A DNA stretch of 64,000 bases from Paracoccus pantotrophus (GTDB taxonomy: Bacteria; Pseudomonadota; Alphaproteobacteria; Rhodobacterales; Rhodobacteraceae), in contig NZ_CP044426.1 of assembly GCF_008824185.1 (NCBI RefSeq), positions 1,310,501-1,374,500 on the forward strand. Reading direction: 5' to 3'. The position numbers were made by a program, and so were the translations under genes. The notes beneath the pieces were generated by a model, which saw only the letters and a list, made by a program, of their open reading frames with translations, made no database searches and had not been told where the DNA came from. Shown here piece by piece: positions 45,575-54,256 of the stretch (position 1 is the first letter of the stretch; each line of letters begins with the position of its first letter).

Positions 45575-46432
45575 TCAGCGGAACTGCCGGATGAATTCCG
45601 GCCCGAAGGTCCGGTCGAGAAACTCGAATTGCGGTTCCAGCTTCTCGCGCAGCCGGGCGCGGGCCCGGTCGGGCACCACCAGCGCATTGTCCGAGGCGAA
45701 GACCTTCTTGCCGAGGTCGCGATAGTCGTGCGGGGCCAGGCCCAGGAAGTCCTCGACCCGGCGCAGGAAGCTCAGCGGATCGCGGGCGATCATGCCGAAG
45801 GGCAGGTAAAGCAGCCGGTCGGGGCCGAAATGCGCGTTCCAGCGCGGCACATAGCTCATGTAATCGCCACGATCCATCAGCTCGGGGGCCTCGACCTCCT
45901 TGAGCCAGTCCTCGACGGTCGCCGGCTTTCGCCCCGCCCGCGTCAGGTTCATCTTGAGCTGCGAGATGGCGCGATCGACGGGGTGGCGGATGATATAGAC
46001 GAACTTCGCCTGCGGCAGGAATTTCGTTACGAAATCCACGCCTTCCGGCGGAAGGGTCGAATATTCCGGGGTAACGTCGATCGCCTTTGTCCCCTGGGGC
46101 GCGGGGGCGAAGACCAGCTTGTACCAATGGTTGGTGAACATCGGTTCACGGGTGACGCGGTCCAGATAGCGCACCATCGCGCGCGGCATCTCCTCGCCGC
46201 GGGCGGCCCAGCGTTTCTCGATGTTCTGGCGGCCGCGGCGGAAATGCCAGGGCAGCCATTTGCGATGCTCTTCGACGAAGCGGTGATTGAAGAACTGCAC
46301 CTCCTTGAAGGGGGGAGCCCAGACATCAGGATGCTGGCCCAGCATCTGCGACAGCCAGGTGGTGCCGGCCTTTTGCGCGCCGATGCCCAGGACATCGGGT
46401 TTTCGGGGTTTGCCTTCGGGATCCCAGTTCAT
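45575..46432 (-). CDS. Sulfotransferase
   Basis: The 285-residue PAPS-dependent sulfotransferase has the 5'-phosphosulfate loop GIGAQKAGTTWL (16-27) and the 3'-phosphate motif FVYIIRHPVDRAISQLKMNL, with FDVTPEYS-like IDVTPEYSTLPPE between. It transfers sulfate to a hydroxyl or amine, for example of a glycan or lipid; the acceptor is unknown. ATG 46432 was chosen because the longer frame reads through the end of rimO. It shares a strand with rimO and ettA but has gaps of about 70-80 bp to each. Confidence 0.87.
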   Translation of the reverse strand: MNWDPEGKPRKPDVLGIGAQKAGTTWLSQMLGQHPDVWAPPFKEVQFFNHRFVEEHRKWLPWHFRRGRQNIEKRWAARGEEMPRAMVRYLDRVTREPMFTNHWYKLVFAPAPQGTKAIDVTPEYSTLPPEGVDFVTKFLPQAKFVYIIRHPVDRAISQLKMNLTRAGRKPATVEDWLKEVEAPELMDRGDYMSYVPRWNAHFGPDRLLYLPFGMIARDPLSFLRRVEDFLGLAPHDYRDLGKKVFASDNALVVPDRARARLREKLEPQFEFLDRTFGPEFIRQFR

Positions 46433-46511
46433 CCATGCCGCCTTGTTGCGTCGCGCTGCCGCCTGATTAAGCCAGCGGCGCCGGCGCCACAACCGGCACG
46501 ATTGTCGCCGC

Positions 46512-47894
46512 CTAGAGCCGGCCCCAGAGGTCGTATTCGCCGGCCTCGTCCACGGTGACGCTGACGATGTCGCCCGGCGCCAGTGCCTCGAACCCCTGGT
46601 CGATGAACAGGTTGCCGTCGATTTCCGGCGCATCGGCCTTGGTGCGGCAGGTCGCGCCCTCGTCGTCCACGCTGTCCACGATCACCTCGATGCGGCTGCC
46701 GACCTTGGCCGCCAGCTTGGCCTCGGAAATCGCCTGCGCCTTCTGCATGAAGCGGTCCCAACGGTCCTGCTTGACCTCGTCGGGCAGGTGGTCGGGCAAC
46801 TCGTTGGCGCGCGCGCCCTTGACGTTTTCGTATTGGAAGCAGCCGACCCGGTCCAGCTGCGCCTCGTCCAGCCAGTCCAGCAGGGTCTGGAACTCGGCCT
46901 CGGTCTCGCCGGGATAGCCGACGATGAAGGTCGAGCGCAGGGTGATCTCGGGACAGGCGGCCCGCCAGGCGGCGATCTCGTCCAGGGTCTTGGCCGCCGC
47001 CGCCGGCCGCGCCATGCGCTTCAGCACATCCGGGTGGGCGTGCTGGAAGGGGATGTCCAGATAGGGCAGCACCAGCCCCTCGGCCATCAAGGGGATCAGG
47101 TCGCGCACATGCGGATAGGGATAGACGTAATGCAGCCGCACCCAGGCGCCCAAAGACCCCAGGTCGCGCGCCAGGTCGGTGATATGCGCCCGATGCCCGC
47201 GCTCCTCCGCGAACTTGCGGTCGAGCCCATAGGCCGAGGTGTCCTGCGAGATCACCAGAAGCTCGCGCACGCCGGCCTCGACCAGCTTCTCGGCCTCGCG
47301 GATCACCGCATGCGCCGGGCGGCTGACCAGTTTCCCGCGCATGTCGGGGATGATGCAAAACTTGCAGGCGTGGTTGCAGCCCTCGGAAATCTTCAGGTAG
47401 CTGTAATGGCGCGGCGTCAGCTTCACGCCCGAGGCCGGCAGCAGGTCCACGAAGGGATCGGGCGAGGGCGGCACGGCAGAATGCACCGCATCCAGCACCT
47501 GCTCGTATTGCTGCGGCCCCGTCACGGCCAGGACCGAGGGATGCGCGCCGGTGATATATTCGGGCTCGGCGCCCAGGCAGCCGGTGACGATGACCTTGCC
47601 GTTTTCCGCCAGCGCCTCGCCAATGGCCTGCAGCGATTCCGCCTTGGCCGAATCGAGGAAGCCGCAGGTGTTCACGATCACCGCGCCGGCGCCCTTGTAG
47701 TCGGGGCTGATGGCATAGCCCTCGGCCCGCAGGCGGGTCAGGATGCGCTCGCTGTCCACCAGCGCCTTGGGACAGCCGAGGCTGACCATGCCGATGGTCG
47801 GTTGCCCGTCCCTTCGCCCCCCCTCCCCTTGTGCAGAGTCGAAGATCGGGCTGGGGGCTAGATCGGGGCGCAACAGGGGCGGGTTCTGGCTCAT
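46512..47894 (-). CDS. rimO: Ribosomal protein S12 methylthiotransferase RimO
   Basis: The 460-residue radical-SAM enzyme adds a methylthio group to an aspartate of ribosomal protein S12. The N-terminal UPF0004 domain (IGMVSLGCPKALVDSERIL, VNTCGFLDSAKAESLQAIGE, VTGCLGAEP) binds one iron-sulfur cluster, the radical-SAM motif is CNHACKFC, and the TRAM domain lies at the C-terminus (GSRIEVIVDSVDDEGATCRT). ATG 47894 gives MSQNPPLLRPDLAP; ATG 47906 is also possible. Confidence 0.95.
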   Translation of the reverse strand: MSQNPPLLRPDLAPSPIFDSAQGEGGRRDGQPTIGMVSLGCPKALVDSERILTRLRAEGYAISPDYKGAGAVIVNTCGFLDSAKAESLQAIGEALAENGKVIVTGCLGAEPEYITGAHPSVLAVTGPQQYEQVLDAVHSAVPPSPDPFVDLLPASGVKLTPRHYSYLKISEGCNHACKFCIIPDMRGKLVSRPAHAVIREAEKLVEAGVRELLVISQDTSAYGLDRKFAEERGHRAHITDLARDLGSLGAWVRLHYVYPYPHVRDLIPLMAEGLVLPYLDIPFQHAHPDVLKRMARPAAAAKTLDEIAAWRAACPEITLRSTFIVGYPGETEAEFQTLLDWLDEAQLDRVGCFQYENVKGARANELPDHLPDEVKQDRWDRFMQKAQAISEAKLAAKVGSRIEVIVDSVDDEGATCRTKADAPEIDGNLFIDQGFEALAPGDIVSVTVDEAGEYDLWGRL

Positions 47895-48003
47895 GATGCG
47901 CGGCATATAGTGGCAAGCAGGCCGCTTGTTAAGCAGGAAGCGCGGCTCGCCGGAACGTCATTTGGACTTGCGCGTTCAGCGAGGCATAGCAAAGGACATG
48001 AAC

Positions 48004-48480
48004 ATGTCTTCCCTTCTGACCCGCCTTTCTTCGGCGCTTGCCCTGTCGCTGGCCCTTGGCACCGGCGTCGCCGGTGTCGCCGGCCTGCCCGCGCCCGCCG
48101 AGGCGCAGCCGCGCGGCAAGCCGATCGTGATCATGAACAATCGTGGCGGCAATGTCGTCGAGGCGATCCGCTATCGCAACAAGCTGGCCGCCAGCGGCCG
48201 CCCGGTCGAGGTGCGCGGCTATTGCCGTTCGGCCTGCACGATCTATATCACCCTGCCCAATGCCTGTCTGGGACCGAAGGCGACGGTCGGCTTTCACGCC
48301 CCCCGCATCCCCGGCACCACCATCATCCCGCCCATCGTGGACGAGTTGATGGCGCAATATTACCGAAACGGCATCCTGCGTATGTGGAACACGCAATGGA
48401 AGCATTCGCTGAAGATGCACAGGATCTCGGCCCGCGAATATGTCCGGCTGGACCCGCAGACCCGGCTGTGCCGGGGCTGA
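48004..48480 (+). CDS. Secreted ClpP/crotonase-like protein (COG3904-like)
   Basis: The 158-residue protein has a signal peptide (LTRLSSALALSLALGTGVAG, cleaved near AEAQ). The mature part NRGGNVVEAIRYRNKLAASG, VEVRGYCRSACTIYITLPNA and GPKATVGFHAPR follow the pattern of periplasmic proteins with a ClpP/enoyl-hydratase-like fold, where SAC holds the candidate nucleophile serine. Activity is unproven. The start at ATG 48004 has AAAGGA 7 bases upstream; ATG 47998 is too close to that site. Confidence 0.7.
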   Translation: MSSLLTRLSSALALSLALGTGVAGVAGLPAPAEAQPRGKPIVIMNNRGGNVVEAIRYRNKLAASGRPVEVRGYCRSACTIYITLPNACLGPKATVGFHAPRIPGTTIIPPIVDELMAQYYRNGILRMWNTQWKHSLKMHRISAREYVRLDPQTRLCRG

Positions 48481-48544
48481 GGCGCATCCCAAGGGATGAC
48501 CGGGGCGCGGTTTTATGGCAGGCTCGGCGCAAAGGAGGACAGCC

Positions 48545-48901
48545 ATGTCGGGACAAGGATGGGCCGCGGTCGCCGCGGCCATGATCTGGGCTGGCGCGGC
48601 CGGCGCGCAGACGCCGTGGTTCGACGCCGGAAACCAGGCGATGATCATGCATCAGGGCGACCTGCTGGAACAGCAGACCGCACCGAACGGCGGCGCGCCC
48701 GCCGGCAAGGCGGGCAAGAAGCCGGTGCGGACGGCCGATTGCTCGATCTCGGCCAGCCGCGAGCAGTTGCGGCCGGAATACCACCGGCGGGTACAGGCGC
48801 AGGGGCGCAAGGCGGCGGATGCCTGGCTGCAACGGCAGGCGGCGGCGCTTGGCCGGCACGCGGCGCAGATGGCCAAGGCCGGGACACCGTGCCGGCCGTA
48901 A
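48545..48901 (+). CDS. Small secreted protein of unknown function
   Basis: The 118-residue protein starts MSGQGWAAVAAAMIWAGAAG, a signal peptide likely cleaved after AQ. The mature part contains two cysteines (ADCSISASREQLRPEYHRRV, then PCRP at the end) and a basic Ala/Gln helix. AGGAGG upstream supports the start. I recognise no family. It follows the COG3904-like gene with a 64-base gap. Confidence 0.65.
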   Translation: MSGQGWAAVAAAMIWAGAAGAQTPWFDAGNQAMIMHQGDLLEQQTAPNGGAPAGKAGKKPVRTADCSISASREQLRPEYHRRVQAQGRKAADAWLQRQAAALGRHAAQMAKAGTPCRP

Positions 48902-48908
48902 ATGGGCG

Positions 48909-48946
48909 GCGCCTATGGGGTGCGCCTGAACGCACCCCATAGGCGC
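48909..48946. terminator. 16-bp perfect hairpin between convergent genes
   Basis: GCGCCTATGGGGTGCG (48909-48924) pairs perfectly with CGCACCCCATAGGCGC (48931-48946) around a 6-base loop, ending 2 bases before the ABC-2 permease stop. There is no T-run, but the position between two stop codons and the stem strength suggest transcription termination in both directions. Confidence 0.6.
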
Positions 48947-48948
48947 GG

Positions 48949-49710
48949 TCACTCCCGCAGCCGCCAACCGGTCAGGAAGATCCAGCGGATCGCGCCCATG
49001 CAGACCAGGATCATCAGCGCCACCGCGCCCAAGGACAGCCCGACCGGCACATCGGCAAAGCCGAAGAAGCTCCAGCGGAAGCCCGAGATCAGGTAAAGCA
49101 CCGGGTTGAGTTTGGCGACCCCCTCCCAGAAGGGCGGCAGCATCGAGGCCGAATAGAAGGCGCCGCCCAGGAACACCAGCGGCGTGATGACCATCATCGG
49201 CACGATCTGCAACTGCTCGAAATTCTTGGCCCAAAGGCCGATGATGAAGCCCAGCAGCGAAAAGGCGATGGCGGTCAGGACCAGGAAGGCCAGCATCCAG
49301 AACGGATGCGCGATATGCACGCCGGTGAACCAGAAGCTGGTCAGAAGGATCACCAGCGCGATCATCACCGCCTTGGTGGCGGCGGCGCCGACGAAGCCCA
49401 GCGTGACCTCGATCCAGCCGGTGGGCGCGACGAGGATCTCGTAGATCGTGCCGGCGAATTTCGGGAAATAGATGCCGAAGCTGGCATTGGCCACCGATTG
49501 CTGCAGCACGGTCAGCATCATCAGCCCCGGCACGATGAAGGCGCCATAGGCCACGCCCTCGACCGCCTGGATGCGCCCGCCGATGGCGGCGCCGAAGACA
49601 ACGAAGTAAAGCACCGTGGACAGCACCGGCGAGGCCAGCGACTGCCAGATCGTGCGGAAGAACCGCGCCATCTCATGTCCGAAGACGGCGCGGGCGGAAC
49701 GCCAGTTCAT
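48949..49710 (-). CDS. ABC-2 type transporter permease
   Basis: The 253-residue permease has about six hydrophobic segments and the ABC-2 pattern: VLSTVLYFVVFGAAIGGRI, FIVPGLMMLTVLQQSVANAS and VMVITPLVFLGGAFYSASML. It overlaps its ATPase gene by 4 bases. It probably exports a lipid, polysaccharide or drug; the substrate is not known. Confidence 0.88.
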   Translation of the reverse strand: MNWRSARAVFGHEMARFFRTIWQSLASPVLSTVLYFVVFGAAIGGRIQAVEGVAYGAFIVPGLMMLTVLQQSVANASFGIYFPKFAGTIYEILVAPTGWIEVTLGFVGAAATKAVMIALVILLTSFWFTGVHIAHPFWMLAFLVLTAIAFSLLGFIIGLWAKNFEQLQIVPMMVITPLVFLGGAFYSASMLPPFWEGVAKLNPVLYLISGFRWSFFGFADVPVGLSLGAVALMILVCMGAIRWIFLTGWRLRE

Positions 49711-50636
49711 ACGGTTTCCTCCTCGACCAGCGACATGAAGATTTCCTCAAGGCTGCTTTGCTTGGTCGACACGTCGCGCACCGCCAGGCCCAGCCCCGCC
49801 AGTTCGGCCAGCAGATGCGCGATCCCGGTGCGCTCGGCCCTGGTGTCGTAGTCATAGCCCAGTTCGCGCCCGTCGGCCGAAAGCACCAGCCCGCGCCCCG
49901 CCAGTTCGGCGGGCAGCGCCGCCAGCGGCTCGGAAAGCGAGACGGTCAGGCGCTTCTTGCCGAATTCGCCCATCAGCGCGTCCTTGGACCGGACCAGCAG
50001 CAATTCGCCGCGGTTGATGACGCCGATGCGGTCAGCCATGTCCTCGGCCTCTTCCAGGTAATGCGTGGTCAGGATGATGGTCACGCCCTCGGCGCGCAAC
50101 TGCCGCACCACCTGCCACATCTCGCGCCGCAGCGTCACGTCCACGCCCGCCGTGGGCTCGTCCAGGAACAGCACCTTGGGCCGGTGCGACAGCGCCTTGG
50201 CGATCAGCACCCGGCGCTTCATGCCGCCCGACAGCTCGCGCGTCTTGGCCTCGCGCTTGTCCCACAGCGCCAGGCTGCGCAGCAATTGCTCGATATAGGC
50301 GTCGTCCGGCGGCTCGCCGTAAAGCCCGCGGGTAAAGCGCACGCAGTCGATGACGCTCTCGAAGGGCTCCAGCGCGACCTCTTGCGGGACCAGACCGATC
50401 AGCTTACGCGCCGCGCGCCAGTCGCGGCCGATGTCGTGGCCGCCGACGCGCACCGTGCCGCCGCTGGGCACCACCAGGCCGCAGATGATCGAGATCAGCG
50501 TGGTCTTGCCCGCCCCGTTCGGGCCGAGCAGCGCCAGGATCTCGCCCTCCTCGATCTGCAGCGAGACGTCGTTCAGCGCCACCGTGCCGCTGCCGTAGCG
50601 CTTGGAAACATGGTCGATGTCGATGATCGGACGCAT
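49707..50636 (-). CDS. ABC-2 transporter ATP-binding protein
   Basis: The 309-residue ATPase has Walker A GPNGAGKTT, signature LSGGMKRRVLIAKALSHRPK, Walker B VLFLDEPTAGVD and the H-loop TTHYLEEAEDMADRIG, plus a C-terminal extension usual in drug/lipid exporters (CcmA/NodI-like type). ATG 50636 is chosen because the longer frame runs into the spacer. It is coupled with the permease at 48949-49710. Confidence 0.9.
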   Translation of the reverse strand: MRPIIDIDHVSKRYGSGTVALNDVSLQIEEGEILALLGPNGAGKTTLISIICGLVVPSGGTVRVGGHDIGRDWRAARKLIGLVPQEVALEPFESVIDCVRFTRGLYGEPPDDAYIEQLLRSLALWDKREAKTRELSGGMKRRVLIAKALSHRPKVLFLDEPTAGVDVTLRREMWQVVRQLRAEGVTIILTTHYLEEAEDMADRIGVINRGELLLVRSKDALMGEFGKKRLTVSLSEPLAALPAELAGRGLVLSADGRELGYDYDTRAERTGIAHLLAELAGLGLAVRDVSTKQSSLEEIFMSLVEEETV

Positions 50637-50742
50637 CCCGTCCCCCTGTTCTGGCCCGAAGGCCCGCAAATCCGCCGGGCAGGGTGGACCGCAACCACGG
50701 GCGGGCGCAATGGCGAAAACGCCCCTGACCTTGCGTCAACCG

Positions 50743-51507
50743 TCAGGCCGGCGGCAGGCCGCCCGCTTCGGCCAGCAGCCGGTCGCTGGCGGCCTCGATC
50801 CGCGCCTCCAGAAGCTCCATCACCGCGCTCGAGCGCGGGCCGGCCGGGATCGGCGGCAGGAACTCGATCACCGCGATGCCGCCGCGGATCGGGATGCCGC
50901 GCTTGGGCCAGAACAGGCCGCAATTCACCGCAACGGGACGGATGGAGAGGCCGGTCGCGCGCTGAATCGTGCCGGCGCCGTGCTTGTAGGGCAGTTTCTG
51001 CCCCGGCCGGGTGCGGGTGCCCTCGGGATAGATGATAAGCTGGCCCAGACCCTCGGGGCGGGCGCGGGCAGCCTCGATGCCGGCGATGATCTGCTTCATC
51101 GCCTCCTTGCCGCGCGCGCGGTCGATGGGGATGCAGCCGACCTTGCGCGCGAACCAGCCCATGACCGGCACCCGCAGCACCTCGCGCTTCATCACGAAGG
51201 CGCGGCGCGGGCAGGCGCGGGCCAGCGCGAGGATGTCGAGAAAGCTCTGGTGCTTCGAGGCCACGATGCATTCTCCCGCGGGCGGCGTGCCGCGATATTC
51301 GATACGCACCCCCAGGAGCAGCCGCGCCGCGCCCAGCATCTGGTCCAGCCACAGGCTGGCCACGCGATGCGCGCGCTCGGGATGGACCAGCACCTGCGGC
51401 AGGCCCCACAGCCCCAGAACCAGCGTCACCAGAACCGCATAAAGGTAATAAAGCACCGTGCGCGGCCAGTCGAGGATCGAGGCCCGACGCGGGTGATAGG
51501 CGCTCAT
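50743..51507 (-). CDS. plsC: 1-acyl-sn-glycerol-3-phosphate acyltransferase
   Basis: The 254-residue membrane enzyme makes phosphatidic acid from lysophosphatidic acid. Acyltransferase motifs are KHQSFLDILALARACPRRAF (HX4D), VPVMGWFARKVGCIPIDRAR and IIYPEGTRTRPGQ. There is one N-terminal membrane helix. It overlaps the ftsX stop by 1 base (TGATG), as in related genomes. Confidence 0.93.
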   Translation of the reverse strand: MSAYHPRRASILDWPRTVLYYLYAVLVTLVLGLWGLPQVLVHPERAHRVASLWLDQMLGAARLLLGVRIEYRGTPPAGECIVASKHQSFLDILALARACPRRAFVMKREVLRVPVMGWFARKVGCIPIDRARGKEAMKQIIAGIEAARARPEGLGQLIIYPEGTRTRPGQKLPYKHGAGTIQRATGLSIRPVAVNCGLFWPKRGIPIRGGIAVIEFLPPIPAGPRSSAVMELLEARIEAASDRLLAEAGGLPPA

Positions 51508-52436
51508 CAGCGCACCTCGCGCAGCATCTTCAGCGCCGCCCAGCGGGTCGCGACGAATCCGATGGCGGCGGCGGCGGGCGGGATCAGCAGGGGCCAGAGC
51601 CAGCCCCAGCCCTGAAACCCCAGCCCGGTCAGGAAACTGCCCGCCTGGTCCATCGAGGGCAGCGCCCAGATCGCCGCCATGCCCAGCACCGTGCCCCCGG
51701 CCGCACCCATGGCGGCGCGGCGGGTAAAGCGGCGCACGAAGGCGGTGGCGATGGTGATGTCGCGCGCCCCGATCAGGCGCAGCACCCGGATCACCTGCCC
51801 GTTTGCCGCCAGCGCCGCCTTCGCGGCCAGCGTGATCATCGCCCCCGAGGCGGCAGCGATCAGCAGCAGCGAGACAAGCCCCAGCACCCGCAGCCGGTTC
51901 GCCGCCGAGACCAGCGGCTGGCGCCAGCGGGTATGGTCGTCCAGCACCGCGCCCGGCGCCTCGCCCTCCAGCCGCAGGCGCAGCGCCTCGGCATCGAAAC
52001 CCTCGGCGGCCTGGGCGATCTCGATCAGGCGCGGCACCGGCAGGGCCTCGACCGGGACATCGGGACCGAACCAGGGCTCGAGCAGCCTTTCCACCTCGTC
52101 ATCGGGCAAGAGCCGCGCCTCGGCGATGCCGGGGGTGGTCTTCAACGCCTCCATCACCGTCACGGTCTGCTCGTCGATCTGGTCCTCGGGGGCCGAGATG
52201 CGCACGGTCACGGTCTGGGCCAGCTCGGTCGACCAGCGTTCGGCCAGCCGGCCGGTGGCCAGCGCCAGCGCCAGGGCAAAGACCGCCAGGAAGGCCATGG
52301 CGCCAGCCGAGAACACCGTCAGCTGCGCGGTGAAGCCGGTCGGCGGCACCACGCGGTCCGTTCCCGCCGGGTCGGGCCGGGTCAGCCCCCGCCACAGCGT
52401 TGCCAGGTCCAGCGATTTCAGATCGGCTTTCTTCAC
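51507..52436 (-). CDS. ftsX: Cell division protein FtsX
   Basis: The 309-residue membrane protein has an N-terminal cytoplasmic segment, a membrane helix (FSAGAMAFLAVFALALALA), a periplasmic loop of about 100 residues and three C-terminal helices (VSLLLIAAASGAMITLAAKA and others), the FtsX layout. With FtsE it forms the ABC-type complex that activates septal peptidoglycan hydrolases. ATGA overlap with ftsE. Confidence 0.9.
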   Translation of the reverse strand: MKKADLKSLDLATLWRGLTRPDPAGTDRVVPPTGFTAQLTVFSAGAMAFLAVFALALALATGRLAERWSTELAQTVTVRISAPEDQIDEQTVTVMEALKTTPGIAEARLLPDDEVERLLEPWFGPDVPVEALPVPRLIEIAQAAEGFDAEALRLRLEGEAPGAVLDDHTRWRQPLVSAANRLRVLGLVSLLLIAAASGAMITLAAKAALAANGQVIRVLRLIGARDITIATAFVRRFTRRAAMGAAGGTVLGMAAIWALPSMDQAGSFLTGLGFQGWGWLWPLLIPPAAAAIGFVATRWAALKMLREVR

Positions 52437-53107
52437 AGGTCCGCCCCCGCCAGTTGCAGCCTCTTGCCCGCGATGCGCAGCACCCGCGCCTGCACCTGCT
52501 GCTTGGCGGCACGGATCAGGTTCAGGTCATGGGTGGCGATCAGCACCGCCTTGCCAGAACGGTTCAGTTCGATCAGCAATTGCAAGAGCCGCATCGACAT
52601 GTCCCAGTCCAGGTTCCCCGTCGGCTCGTCCGCCAGGATCAGGTCGGGCGACATGATGACGGCGCGGGCCAGCGCGGCGCGCTGCCGCTCGCCCCCCGAC
52701 AGTTCCGGCGGCATGGCGCGGGCATGGCCCGACAGCTGCACCCAGGCCAGCAATTCGCCCAGGGCGCCCATGTCCACCTGCTCGCCCGAGACCAGCAGCG
52801 GCAGGGCGATGTTTTCCGCGACAGGCAGGTGGTCCAGGAACTGCGTGTCCTGATGCACCACGCCCACCCGCCGCCGCAGCCCGGCGATGCCGTCGCGCGA
52901 CAGCGCCTGCACGTCCTGGCCGAAGGCCGTCATCCGCCCGCCGCTGGGCAGCAGGTCGGCATAGCACAGCCGCAGGAAGGTGGTCTTGCCCGCGCCCGAG
53001 GGACCGGTCAGGAAATGGAAGGAACCCGGCTGAAGCGTCAGCGACATGTCGGCAAGCAGCGGATCGTTGCCGCTGTAGCCGAAGGACAGGTTCTGCATCT
53101 CGATCAC
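52433..53107 (-). CDS. ftsE: Cell division ATP-binding protein FtsE
   Basis: The 224-residue ATPase has Walker A GPSGAGKTT, LSGGERQRAALARAVIMSPD, Walker B LILADEPTGNLD and THDLNLIRAA. Sequence and the partner ftsX identify it. GTG 53107 is chosen because AGGGA lies 7 bases upstream; the longer frame continues into the antisense of the divergent zinc-ribbon gene. Confidence 0.92.
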   Translation of the reverse strand: MIEMQNLSFGYSGNDPLLADMSLTLQPGSFHFLTGPSGAGKTTFLRLCYADLLPSGGRMTAFGQDVQALSRDGIAGLRRRVGVVHQDTQFLDHLPVAENIALPLLVSGEQVDMGALGELLAWVQLSGHARAMPPELSGGERQRAALARAVIMSPDLILADEPTGNLDWDMSMRLLQLLIELNRSGKAVLIATHDLNLIRAAKQQVQARVLRIAGKRLQLAGADL

Positions 53108-53232
53108 TGGTGGTCCCTTTCCGAGCGGGCTGCTTGGCGCGCGGTTCGTGGCTTGATAGAACAGTCGTGCGGCGAATGCGAGACGCCCGCATGATCGAAA
53201 CCATCCCCCTACCGGAGCCGAAAGACCAGCCC

Positions 53233-54207
53233 ATGCGCCTGACCTGCCCCCGCTGCGCTGCCCAGTACGAGATCGCGGAATCCGCCATTCCCGCCTCGGG
53301 GCGCGAGGTCGAATGCTCGGCCTGCGGCCATGTCTGGCGCCAGCCCGGCGCGGGAAAATCCGCGCCGCCCGCCCCTGCTGCCGCCGCTGCCGCCGCCCCT
53401 GGCGCCTATGACCCGCAGGCGCGCCCGGTCCTGAACCGGCCGCTGGACGAATCGGTGCTGGCCATCCTGCGCGAGGAAGCTGCGCGCGAGTTGCGCGCCC
53501 GCGAGGCGCCGGCACGAAAATCCAGCCCCGATCACATTCCCGCGACGACCCCGGCAGCGGCACAGGAGGCGGCACAGGACGCGGCACAGCCTGCCGCAGG
53601 CGAACGCCGCGCCAAGGCCGAGCCACCGATCGACTGGCCTGCCGTCACCGTGACCGAAACCGGCAGCGCCGCGGCGCCTGCCGAACCCGTCGCCGGCAAG
53701 GAGGCCCCCGCCAACCCGCAAATGCCGCCTGTGCCCCAGCAGGAAAGCCCGGCCGCGGAAGCCCCTGCCGCCAGGCCCGCGTCCCCGGACCGGCCCGAGC
53801 CGGTCGCCCCCGCCCTGCCCGATGCCGAGGAACTGGCCGCGACCCTGACCCGCACCGGCCCGCCACGGCCCGACGCGGCCATCACGGCCGAGGAGCCGCC
53901 CCCGGCCGTCGCGCCGCTGATCCGTCCGGCCTTGCCGGAAATCCCGGCCGCGGCTACGCCGCCAGCGACCGCCGCGGCGACCGTCCCGCGCGAGGCGCCG
54001 GTCCCCGCCCTGGTGCCGGTGCGCCGACAGCGCGGCGGCTATGGCATGGGCTTCGGCCTTGCCGCGATGCTGGCGCTGGGGGCGGTGATCCTCTATGTGC
54101 TGGCTCCCCAGATCCCGGCCGAGGAAGGCGGCGGCTGGCTCGCCGACTGGCGCCAGCAGGTCGACCAGGCCCGGCTCTGGCTCCACGACCGCCTCCTGGA
54201 TCGATAG
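53233..54207 (+). CDS. Zinc-ribbon membrane protein (MJ0042-type)
   Basis: The 324-residue protein starts MRLTCPRCAAQYEIAESAIP with a zinc ribbon (Cys5, Cys8, Cys28, Cys31), then a long Ala/Pro/Glu-rich disordered stretch, one membrane helix (GMGFGLAAMLALGAVILYVL, about 271-292) and a short C-terminal tail. This is the MJ0042/zinc_ribbon_4 plus membrane arrangement common in Rhodobacteraceae beside ftsE. The function is unknown. An earlier in-frame ATG exists at 53191, but family members begin MRL. Confidence 0.78.
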   Translation: MRLTCPRCAAQYEIAESAIPASGREVECSACGHVWRQPGAGKSAPPAPAAAAAAAPGAYDPQARPVLNRPLDESVLAILREEAARELRAREAPARKSSPDHIPATTPAAAQEAAQDAAQPAAGERRAKAEPPIDWPAVTVTETGSAAAPAEPVAGKEAPANPQMPPVPQQESPAAEAPAARPASPDRPEPVAPALPDAEELAATLTRTGPPRPDAAITAEEPPPAVAPLIRPALPEIPAAATPPATAAATVPREAPVPALVPVRRQRGGYGMGFGLAAMLALGAVILYVLAPQIPAEEGGGWLADWRQQVDQARLWLHDRLLDR

Positions 54208-54256
54208 GGGCTTCGCCGAACCGAACGGCCCCGCCGCAAGGGCCGGCAGCGCGTCT

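Noticed and set aside
53209..54256. C-terminal extension of the DUF4175 frame through the zinc-ribbon gene region
   Set aside because: It begins exactly at the homopolymer frameshift and is antisense to a supported gene; the family C-terminus is in the other frame.
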